From contig CAWFCZ010000023.1 of assembly GCA_963814355.1 (NCBI GenBank), forward strand, positions 106,530-170,529: DNA of 64,000 bases, written 5' to 3'. Position 1 is the stretch's first letter. Every line of letters starts with the position of its first letter. This document shows positions 54,319 through 61,616 of the stretch, piece after piece. The notes under the pieces are model-generated. The model did not search any database, was not told the origin of the DNA, and saw only the letters and a program-made list of their open reading frames with translations. This stretch comes from JADGOV01 sp963814355 (lineage in GTDB: Bacteria; Actinomycetota; Actinomycetes; JADGOV01). Both the position numbers and the translations under genes were made by a program.

Positions 54319-55290
54319 ATGAAGGCGATCGTCCAAGAAACCTACGGCTCGGCGGACGTCCTGGAACTCCGGGACATCGACCGGCCCGCGATCGCCGCCG
54401 ATGAAATACTGGTCCGCGTCCACGCGGCGGGCGTGGACCGCGGCGTCTGGCACCTGATGACCGGCCTGCCCTATCCGGTCCGCCTCGCCGGCTATGGCCT
54501 GCGGGCGCCCAAGACCCCCGTACCGGGCACAGATCTGGCCGGGGTCGTGTCGGCAGTCGGCACCGATGTGACCCTGTTCGGGCCCGGGGACGAGGTGTTC
54601 GGCACCGGCAAGGGCGCCTACGCCGAATACGCCCGCGCTCCGGAGAGCAAGCTCGCGGTGAAACCGGCGAACCTCACGTTCGACCAAGCGGCGGCGGTCT
54701 CCACCTCCGGCTCGACCGCCCTACAAGCCCTCCGCGACTACGGGCACGTTCAGGCCGGCCAGCACGTGCTGATCATCGGTGCGTCCGGCGGGGTGGGAAC
54801 CTTCGCGGTACAGCTGAGCACCGCGTTCGGAGCGAAAGTCACCGCCGTGTGTAGCATCACGAAGCTGGCCCTGGTCCGTTCCCTGGGTGCCGACCATGTC
54901 CTGGACTACACCCGCGAGGACTTCGCCGGCACCGGGCAGCGCTACGACCTGATCCTCGACATCGGCGGCAACTCCTCGCTGTCCCGGCTGTTGCGAGCGC
55001 TGACCCCGACTGGAACGCTGGTCATCGTCGGCGGAGAAACCGGCGGCCGGTGGCTCGGCGGTGCCGATCGCCAGCTCCGGGCGCTGCTGCTGTCGCCCTT
55101 CGTCGGTCAGACGCTGGCCGCATTCGTCGCGTCCGCGAACCGCGCGGACCTGCTCGAGCTCACCGAGCTCATTGAAGCCGGGAAGGTCACACCGGTCCTC
55201 GACCGGACCTACCCGCTGAACGAGGCGCCGAAGGCCATCCGGTATCTGGAAGAGGGCCATGCCCGGGGAAAGGTCGTCATCACGATCTGA
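54319..55290 (+). CDS. NAD(P)-dependent zinc-type alcohol dehydrogenase/quinone reductase
   Basis: This 323-residue medium-chain reductase starts MKAIVQETYGSADVLELRDI. The N-terminal GroES fold carries VPGTDLAGVVSAVGTDVTLF and GPGDEVFGTGKGAYAEYA. The Rossmann motif is LIIGASGGVGTFAVQLSTAF. Catalytic zinc ligands (Cys and His of true alcohol dehydrogenases) are not at their usual places, so it fits the quinone oxidoreductase branch. It is the regulated partner of the TetR gene. The substrate is probably an electrophilic enone or quinone; this is inference. Confidence 0.92.
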   Translation: MKAIVQETYGSADVLELRDIDRPAIAADEILVRVHAAGVDRGVWHLMTGLPYPVRLAGYGLRAPKTPVPGTDLAGVVSAVGTDVTLFGPGDEVFGTGKGAYAEYARAPESKLAVKPANLTFDQAAAVSTSGSTALQALRDYGHVQAGQHVLIIGASGGVGTFAVQLSTAFGAKVTAVCSITKLALVRSLGADHVLDYTREDFAGTGQRYDLILDIGGNSSLSRLLRALTPTGTLVIVGGETGGRWLGGADRQLRALLLSPFVGQTLAAFVASANRADLLELTELIEAGKVTPVLDRTYPLNEAPKAIRYLEEGHARGKVVITI

Positions 55291-55363
55291 AACCGGCTCG
55301 TGGCGACCCTCCGGGCGCCGCTCACACGACTGCACCCGTTGGTCCTAGTTGAAGAAGGAAGCA

Positions 55364-56083
55364 ATGACAACGACCGCAATCCCCGCCGCTGCCTACCCCG
55401 TGCGGGTAGACGCCCGCTTAGACCCGAAGTTATCTCGCTGGCTGTGGGCGGTGAAATGGGTGCTCGCGATTCCGCATTATCTCGTGCTGGCGCTTCTGTG
55501 GATCGCGTTCATGGTGCTCAGCGTGGTGGCGTTCTTCGCCATCCTATTCACCGGCCGCTACCCGAGAGGCATCTTCACATTCAACGTCGGCGTGCTGCGC
55601 TGGACCTGGCGGGTCCAGTACTACGCCTACGGGGCACTCGGCACCGACAAGTACCCGCCGTTCACCCTCGCCGAGGCGCCGGACTATCCGGCCCACTTCG
55701 AAGTCGAGTACCCGCAGCATCTGTCCCGAGGCCTGGTGTTGGTGAAGTGGTGGCTGCTCGCCATCCCGCACTACATCATCGTCGGCGTCCTCGCCAGCGC
55801 GGGCGGTTACACCTTGTGGCACAGCGACGCGCAGAACTGGTCGATCACACCGGCCAGCGGGCTGATCGGACTGCTCGTACTCATCGCCGGTATTGTGCTG
55901 GCCGTGACCGGCCGCTACCCCCGCGGCCTGTACGACCTCATCCTCGGCTGCAACCGGTGGGTACTCCGCGTGGCGGCGTACGCCGGACTGATGACCGACG
56001 CGTACCCGCCGTTCCGCCTCGACCAGGGCGGCACCGACCCGGGCGGAACCCTCACCGTGCCGCCGCCCAACCCGGCATCGTGA
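55364..56083 (+). CDS. DUF4389 membrane protein
   Basis: This 239-residue protein starts at ATG 55364 (AAGGAAGCA before it). Two similar halves each have membrane segments and a conserved FTGRYPRGIFTFNVGVLRW or VTGRYPRGLYDLILGCNRW motif, followed by YYAYGALGTDKYPPFTL or AAYAGLMTDAYPPFRL, the DUF4389 repeats. Predicted topology is four helices. Function unknown. It follows the oxidoreductase by 73 bases and may share its transcript, ending at the hairpin at 56123-56185. Confidence 0.9.
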   Translation: MTTTAIPAAAYPVRVDARLDPKLSRWLWAVKWVLAIPHYLVLALLWIAFMVLSVVAFFAILFTGRYPRGIFTFNVGVLRWTWRVQYYAYGALGTDKYPPFTLAEAPDYPAHFEVEYPQHLSRGLVLVKWWLLAIPHYIIVGVLASAGGYTLWHSDAQNWSITPASGLIGLLVLIAGIVLAVTGRYPRGLYDLILGCNRWVLRVAAYAGLMTDAYPPFRLDQGGTDPGGTLTVPPPNPAS

Positions 56084-56122
56084 CCCGGTCGGCGCCCATC
56101 ACAACCTGACCCACCTTCCACG

Positions 56123-56185
56123 AGGCATCCTTGCTGCAGGCCGTTTCGCCGGCGCGCTCGTCGCCGGCGAAACGGCTGGATGCCT
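56123..56185 (+). terminator. long two-tier hairpin after the DUF4389 gene
   Basis: An inner stem GCCGTTTCGCCGGCG pairs with CGCCGGCGAAACGGC, and outer arms AGGCATCC and GGATGCCT pair around it. The stability is far above the surroundings. A C run rather than a U run follows, so it may be a terminator aided by a factor. Confidence 0.7.
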
Positions 56186-56806
56186 AACCCCCCGGAATCC
56201 CAACTAACTTTTGTCGCGGACTCGCTGCAACAAATCGTCGCCAAACGCGAGAATCACTGTCCCTGATCGGCATGCGGGTCTGGCAACAGCGGCGGTGCGG
56301 TGATTGCGAGCCGGTAGCCAGGCCAAGCGCCTCGCCCACGGCGTTGGGGATGCTCCCCGATGGTGTGGACCGACTTGCCGGGACACCGCAACATCCTAAG
56401 ACGGCCGCGCGGGACAACGTACCCAGCAACTCTTTCGTAATTTGCGGTTTGCCCGCTGCGCCGACATTCCCCTTTCAGTTTTAGGGGCTGCTTTTCCGCT
56501 CGACCTCCGGGTTTGCCGTCACCCAGGGAGCGGCGCGCCGAGGTCCACCGGGATCTTGGTGATCTACTCGCCAGTGAGAATTGGCGGAGAGTTTCAGCGC
56601 GGCCTTGCGCTCGCTGGGAGAAGGTATGCCTTAAGGCCAAGCCTCATGGGTCCTTGGTCCCGGTCTACGCAGCTGCGTACACAGCAGCGAAGACGGAGGT
56701 CCTGCGGCCTTGTGGGCGGCCCACTTAGCAGTACGCTCGAAGGTGTCGTGACGCGGCCTAGCCGCCCAGCGGAAGCCGCGCCATTGCGCGACTGAAGGAG
56801 CCCGTC
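56186..56806. other. 621-base stretch, no gene recognised
   Basis: Short frames on both strands show no known domain. A plus-strand frame ending at 56728 contains ENWRRVSARPCARWEKV, not assigned. It may hold the promoter for the small Cys/His protein. Confidence 0.35.
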
Positions 56807-56995
56807 ATGAACAGCCCCACAGCGACGAACGATACGGCGCAGTATCCCGTGGTCGGCAAACTCGACCATCCAACCAGCGACGGTCGGCTTGCTTTCGCTG
56901 TCTACGAGTGCCCGCTCTGCCTCACCCTCGTCCGGCGCCCCGATGCGCACTTGGAACATTGCGAGAATCGAGTGTCACCGGCCAGCGGGATCTAG
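56807..56995 (+). CDS. small Cys/His protein, probable zinc finger
   Basis: This 62-residue protein has AAGGAG 7 bases before the ATG. Residues C35, C38, H48, H51 and C52 (ECPLC then DAHLEHC) form a compact zinc-finger-like set. The rest is hydrophilic. Family unrecognised. It may be a regulator or nucleic acid-binding peptide. The gene stands alone, 100 bases before trmO on the same strand. Confidence 0.6.
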   Translation: MNSPTATNDTAQYPVVGKLDHPTSDGRLAFAVYECPLCLTLVRRPDAHLEHCENRVSPASGI

Positions 56996-57098
56996 CAGGT
57001 ACCCCCTTCAGGCAGCTTTGCCCGTTCAATTCAACGATGTCTCGTAGAAGCGCAGAACCCGCCCTGCGGCCAGCCCAGAAGTAGAGGAGGATAAGGAG

Positions 57099-57518
57099 AT
57101 GCCGCCAGACAGGTTCGATCTGCGAGCGATTGGACGGGTGAGTTCCTCGCTCCACGAGCTTGCCACCGCCCCGAAGCAAGGCAGTGAAGGCGGCCCCGCG
57201 GCCTGGATCATCGTGGATCCGGAGCTGGCGCCCGCGCTCCAGGGTCTCCACGCCGGGCAACCTCTGCTCGTGTTGACCTGGCTGCACCTCGCTCAGCGCG
57301 ATGTGCTGACTGTTCATCCCCGCGACGACATCACCAACCCACTCCAGGGGGTCTTCAACACCCGAGCCGCGGACCGCCCCAACCCCATCGGCCTGCATGA
57401 GGTGACCGTGCTGGCGGTCGACGGCACACAGGTCCAGGTCCAACCCCTCGAAGCGATCGACCAGACACCGGTCCTGGACCTCAAGCCCGCGCTACCAGCG
57501 ACCTGTTCTCCGTGCTGA
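57099..57518 (+). CDS. TrmO/TsaA family tRNA methyltransferase
   Basis: This 139-residue beta-barrel SAM enzyme has FDLRAIGRVSSSL at the start, VLTWLHLAQRDVLTVHPR, NPLQGVFNTRAADRPNPIGL and LEAIDQTPVLDLKPAL, matching TsaA/TrmO. TrmO makes m6t6A37 in threonine tRNA in E. coli; actinobacterial homologues are shorter, lacking the C-terminal domain. AGGAG directly precedes the ATG. No neighbours suggest a pathway. Confidence 0.88.
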   Translation: MPPDRFDLRAIGRVSSSLHELATAPKQGSEGGPAAWIIVDPELAPALQGLHAGQPLLVLTWLHLAQRDVLTVHPRDDITNPLQGVFNTRAADRPNPIGLHEVTVLAVDGTQVQVQPLEAIDQTPVLDLKPALPATCSPC

Positions 57519-58180
57519 CCCCCTTTGAGGTCTCCCGCTTTCCAGGATCCTCTGCATCCGCATGAACTTCGGGGCGACGCCACGGCGCTGCGCCGCCCGG
57601 AACCAGCCGACCGGGCGCAGCCTCCCAAGCTGCGTACCGTATCGGTGGGCCCCGCCGGGAGGACACCGTCCGGTTGAAGGCGGCACTGCGTGGTGGACTC
57701 GCTGCCCGAGGAATTCCCACCTCATACTTCCAGATCGCGGCCGTTACAGTAAGTTCCCCTGCCTGGCAGGTCACCACCGACGTTCTCGCTCCAGCCGACT
57801 GGTGATCCACCAGGGAATGCGCCGGACACGTGCGGTACCACGCAGTACCAGTGCGGCCACGACGGGGCGCGAAATGCGCACTGGCGGCGGCGCGCCGAGG
57901 ACCTCGGACATCCGTACAACCGGCTACGGACATCGACAAGAGTCGCGGAAGATCGTGCCAGTGGAGCCGAGGCACGGCGCCCGGTGCGCCGCCACCCACA
58001 TCAGCGGGCGGGGTGGGAAGTTCCCAGCAGGTGCTGATCTTCGTGGAATCTTCGTCGGCAACCTCGGCCGATGTTTGTGTTGGCCCGGCAGGCTGATGGG
58101 TGGCAAGAGGCGGGTCGGGACCCCTGATCCGAGGGCGGGCCCGATCGTGAGATTGATCGGCGGCGAAAGGGAGTACGGCG
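57519..58180. other. 662-base stretch, no gene recognised
   Basis: Open frames on both strands are short and arginine/proline-rich, as chance frames in high-GC DNA are. The promoter of the SHOCT operon should lie at its right end. Confidence 0.35.
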
Positions 58181-58435
58181 ATGATGGGCTGGTACGGCGG
58201 CGGGATGGGTTGGGGTGGTTGGCTGTTCATGGGCCTGGTCTGGCTGGTCCTGCTCGGGGTGATCTTGTACCTGGTGGTCCGGCTGCTCCCTGGCGGATCG
58301 GGTGGTGGTTCCAGCCGTGAGCGGCAGGAGTCCCCGGAGGAGATTTTGGACCGGCGGTTCGCCCGCGGTGAGATCGACATCGAGACCTACCAGGCGCAGC
58401 GGGCGGCGCTGCGGCAGGCAAGGGGCACGAAGTGA
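58181..58435 (+). CDS. SHOCT-domain membrane protein
   Basis: This 84-residue protein begins MMGWYGGGMGWGGW, a Met/Gly/Trp-rich start, then one helix (LFMGLVWLVLLGVILYLVVRLL) and a linker. The C-terminal SHOCT motif is PEEILDRRFARGEIDIETYQ. SHOCT domains often close small membrane proteins linked to envelope stress or metal handling. The stop overlaps the next gene (GTGA), so it leads a four-gene operon ending in a sensor kinase. Confidence 0.87.
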   Translation: MMGWYGGGMGWGGWLFMGLVWLVLLGVILYLVVRLLPGGSGGGSSRERQESPEEILDRRFARGEIDIETYQAQRAALRQARGTK

Positions 58436-59157
58436 GCCGCGGCAGCAGGGCATGGCTGGTCGCCGCGCTGGTCGTCGCGGTGGCGCTGCTGGTCGGCAGC
58501 ATCGGGGCGGTCGCCGGTGTCGGCCGCGGCGGCGCGTCGGTGTCTCCGGCACCCGGGGGGTCTGGCGGCGCCGGCTACGGGCCGGGCTCAGGGTCCGGGA
58601 TGAGGGGGGCGGGGCCGGGGATGATGGGTGGCTACGGGCCGGGCGGGACCTGGATGACCGGGGGGCGGTTCGGCTTGACCGGGGACGGGCGCCCGGTCAC
58701 CACGATGGCGGCGGCCAAGGCCCGGGCCCAGGCGTTCGCGGGCCAGATCGGCGGCCTGCACGCGGGTGAGGTGATGCAGTTCTCCAACGGGTACTACAGC
58801 GAACTGCTCACCGCCGACGGTGCCGGCGCCACCGAGGTGTTGATCGACCCGGGTACGGGTGCGGTGAGCCTGGAGTACGGCCCGGCGATGATGTGGAACA
58901 CCCGCTACGGCATGCGCCCGACCGAGTCGACCACCGCGACCGTCTCCTCCGACCAGGCGGTCCACGCGGCCCAGGCCTGGCTGGTCGACCAAGGAGACGG
59001 GCTGACCGCGGCCGAGCCGATGGCCTTCCCCGGCTACTACACCCTGCACACGCTCAAGGGCGGGAGACTTGTCGGGATGATGTCGGTGAACGCGGTCACG
59101 GGGGCGGTCTGGTACCACACCTGGCACGGCGGCTTCGTGGGCATGATCGGGGCGTGA
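58432..59157 (+). CDS. PepSY-like exported Met/Gly-rich protein
   Basis: This 241-residue protein has one N-terminal helix (WLVAALVVAVALLVGSIGAV), a linker rich in Gly, Met, Tyr and Pro (GMRGAGPGMMGGYGPGGTWM), then two repeats of about 65 residues resembling PepSY modules (AKARAQAFAGQIGGLHAGEV, FSNGYYSELLTADGAGATEV, and QAVHAAQAWLVDQGDGLTAA). It is located outside the membrane or is membrane-anchored. The Met-rich linker suggests metal binding, possibly copper; this is inferred. It shares an operon with a two-component system. Confidence 0.75.
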   Translation: MSRGSRAWLVAALVVAVALLVGSIGAVAGVGRGGASVSPAPGGSGGAGYGPGSGSGMRGAGPGMMGGYGPGGTWMTGGRFGLTGDGRPVTTMAAAKARAQAFAGQIGGLHAGEVMQFSNGYYSELLTADGAGATEVLIDPGTGAVSLEYGPAMMWNTRYGMRPTESTTATVSSDQAVHAAQAWLVDQGDGLTAAEPMAFPGYYTLHTLKGGRLVGMMSVNAVTGAVWYHTWHGGFVGMIGA

Positions 59158-59161
59158 CCGG

Positions 59162-59902
59162 GTGAGCACCGACCCCGGCGGCCCTGACCCGGCCGGCGGC
59201 CCCACCACGGGCGGGGTCAGGGCTCTGGTCGTGGACGACGAACCCGCCCTGGTCCGCGCGGTGGTCGGCTATCTGGAACGCGAGGGTTTCACCGTGCGGA
59301 GCGCGGCGGACGGGGAGGCGGCGTTACGGATGGCCCGCCAGGACGTCCCGGACGTCGTGGTGCTGGACCTGATGCTGCCGGGCATCGACGGGATCGAGGT
59401 CTGCCGGGTGCTGCGGACCTTCACCGACGCCTACGTGATCATGCTGACGGCCCGGTCCGATGAGGTGGACAAGCTGATCGGGTTGTCCGTGGGTGCCGAC
59501 GACTACCTGACCAAGCCATTCAGCCCCCGCGAGCTAGTTGCCCGGATCCGGGCCATGCTCCGGCGCCCCCGCGCGGAACCCGCCGGAGCCGACCCGGGTG
59601 ACGTACGGCGGTTCGGGGCGTTGACCGTCGAGCCGGCGGCCCGCGAGGCGCGCCTCGGCGAGCAGGTGGTGGCCCTGACCCGCACCGAGTTCGACGTCCT
59701 GAACGCCCTCAGCGGCCGACCGCGGCAGGCGTTCACCCGCCGCCAGCTCATCGAGGCCGTCTGGGGCGGCGACTGGGTCGGCGATGAGCACCTGGTCGAC
59801 ATCCACGTCGGGCACCTGCGCCGCAAGCTCGGCGACGACCCCACCGACCCTCGCTACCTCCTGACAGTCCGCGGTGTCGGCTACCGGATGGGCCCAGGAT
59901 GA
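59162..59902 (+). CDS. OmpR-family response regulator
   Basis: This 246-residue protein has an extended N terminus, then a receiver domain with the acidic pocket VVDDEP (D25-D26), phosphoacceptor D69 in VVLDLMLPGIDG, and K118 in DDYLTKPFS. The winged-helix OmpR domain is RTEFDVLNALSGRPRQAFTR, VGDEHLVDIHVGHLRRKLGD and TVRGVGYRMG. The GTG start lies 4 bases past the preceding stop. It is the cognate of the kinase that overlaps its stop (ATGA) and probably autoregulates the operon. Confidence 0.95.
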   Translation: MSTDPGGPDPAGGPTTGGVRALVVDDEPALVRAVVGYLEREGFTVRSAADGEAALRMARQDVPDVVVLDLMLPGIDGIEVCRVLRTFTDAYVIMLTARSDEVDKLIGLSVGADDYLTKPFSPRELVARIRAMLRRPRAEPAGADPGDVRRFGALTVEPAAREARLGEQVVALTRTEFDVLNALSGRPRQAFTRRQLIEAVWGGDWVGDEHLVDIHVGHLRRKLGDDPTDPRYLLTVRGVGYRMGPG

Positions 59903-61197
59903 TCCCAAGGGCACCCTCCGAGGCCGCCGCCACCGCCTCGTCAGCCCGGCCGCACCATGCCACCAGCGCGTCCGCACCGAGCGAGACGCCGGCGCCCCCA
60001 CCGACGCGGTCCGGCCGGCTCGGCCTAGGCGCGCGACTGTTCACCGCTATGGGCCTGGTCGTGGCCGCCGGCGCCGGCACCCTGCTCGTGGTCGCCCTGC
60101 TCATCGCTCCGGCGATCTTCCTGACCCACCTCCGCCGCTCCGGGACGCCCGACCTGACCCCCAGCGTGCGGACCCACGTCGAACGCGCGTTCACCCAGGC
60201 CACCCTGCTCTCCCTCGGCATCGGGATAATGGCCGCAGTGGTCGCCGCCGCGCTCGTCACCTGGCTGGTCTCACGCCGCCTCGCCGCACCCGTCACCGAC
60301 CTCGCCGCCGCCACTACCCGGCTGGCCGACGCCCACTCCGCCACCACGGTTCCCGACCCCGGCCTCGGGCCGGAGTTCAGCGCCCTGACCGCCGCGGTCA
60401 ACCAGCTCTCCGGGAGGCTGGCCAGCTCCGAGCACACTCGCCGCCGGCTGCTGACCGACCTCGGCCACGAGCTACGCACCCCGCTGGCCTCCCTGGAGGC
60501 CACCATCGAGGCCATCACGGACGGCGTCTTGCCCGTCGACCAGACCAGCCTGACCACGCTGACCGAACAGGCCTCCCGCCTGCACCGGCTCGTCGCCGAT
60601 CTGGAAGCGGTCTCCCGCGCCGAGGAACGCCAACTCGCTCTCCACCCCGCCCCCGTCTCCCTGGCCGACCTCGCCGACCGCGCCGCCACCGTGATCCGCC
60701 CCCGCTACCAGACCCGCGGGGTGCACCTCAGCGTGCACGCGCCACGCCCCGGCCCCACCGTCAACGCGGACACCGACCGGCTCCTCGAAGCCGTGCTGAA
60801 CCTGCTCGACAACGCCCTGCGACACACCCCGACCGGCGGCCGGGTCACCCTCACCGTCGACACCGCCACGTCAGCCCGGCGGCAGGCCGCCCTCGCCCGG
60901 CTCACCGTCGCCGACCCCGGCACCGGGTTCACCCCCGACCAGGCACCCCACCTGTTCGAACGCTTCTACCGCACCGACCCCGCCCGCAGCCCGGCCCCCC
61001 CGACCAGCCCGACCGATCCCGCCACCGCCCCCGGAACCGCCCCCGGGCGGCGCGGCTCCGGCATCGGCCTGACCATCACCCGCGCCATCATCGAAGCCCA
61101 CCACGGCCACATCAGCGCCCACTCCGGCGGCCCCGGCCACGGCGCCCGCTTCACTCTCACCCTCCCAACGCCCACCAGGCACGGCAGCCGGTCGTGA
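59899..61197 (+). CDS. sensor histidine kinase
   Basis: This 432-residue kinase has a long Pro/Ala-rich cytoplasmic lead, then helices LFTAMGLVVAAGAGTLLVVA and LGIGIMAAVVAAALVTWLV around a very short periplasmic loop (about 25 residues). A HAMP domain follows, then the H-box LTDLGHELRTPLASLEATIE, N-box LLDNALRHTP, G1 VADPGTGFTPDQ and G2 RGSGIGLTITRAI. The near absence of a sensor loop suggests sensing within the membrane or through the PepSY-like and SHOCT partners. ATG 59899 overlaps the regulator stop. Confidence 0.94.
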   Translation: MIPRAPSEAAATASSARPHHATSASAPSETPAPPPTRSGRLGLGARLFTAMGLVVAAGAGTLLVVALLIAPAIFLTHLRRSGTPDLTPSVRTHVERAFTQATLLSLGIGIMAAVVAAALVTWLVSRRLAAPVTDLAAATTRLADAHSATTVPDPGLGPEFSALTAAVNQLSGRLASSEHTRRRLLTDLGHELRTPLASLEATIEAITDGVLPVDQTSLTTLTEQASRLHRLVADLEAVSRAEERQLALHPAPVSLADLADRAATVIRPRYQTRGVHLSVHAPRPGPTVNADTDRLLEAVLNLLDNALRHTPTGGRVTLTVDTATSARRQAALARLTVADPGTGFTPDQAPHLFERFYRTDPARSPAPPTSPTDPATAPGTAPGRRGSGIGLTITRAIIEAHHGHISAHSGGPGHGARFTLTLPTPTRHGSRS

Positions 61198-61616
61198 CGA
61201 TCGAGGGCGACGGCCTGAGTGCCGTCGGCAAAGGCCAGCTCGGCGAACGCCGCCCGGCTGGCGGCGAACGTGTCGGCGGGCTGCGCGGCCTCCGACCTCG
61301 GAGTCTCCCTTTCCCAGCGTCCTGCGGCCACGAACTGACGCGCGACGGAGTTCCGTTGCGTCCGGCGCGGCTACGGTCCTGGTCGCCGTGCCCGCTGTCA
61401 TCTCGGTGCGCATGTCCTTGCGCGCGCGAACACTCGAACCGTTGACGGGTCCTCACGACGTGGGATGCACCGATCGGGGCCCCCTGTAGCCACATGTCGA
61501 TCATGCGCGATACTGACGGTACCGGCGGCGGTTGATACCGCTTTTTGCGGTTGGTCGATGAGTCTGCGGCTTGTTCCCCGCGGCACCGCCGCGAGATGGC
61601 GATTGAGGGAGCAGCC
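61198..61616. other. 419-base stretch before glgB
   Basis: No gene recognised. A minus-strand frame with RWERETPRSEAAQPADTFAA and SRAAFAELAFADGT is not assigned to a family. The glgB promoter should lie in the last 150 bases. Confidence 0.35.

Noticed and set aside
59874..61445. A 523-codon plus-strand frame overlapping the sensor kinase
   Set aside because: It is an Arg/Pro/His-rich out-of-frame shadow; the kinase frame has all H, N and G boxes.
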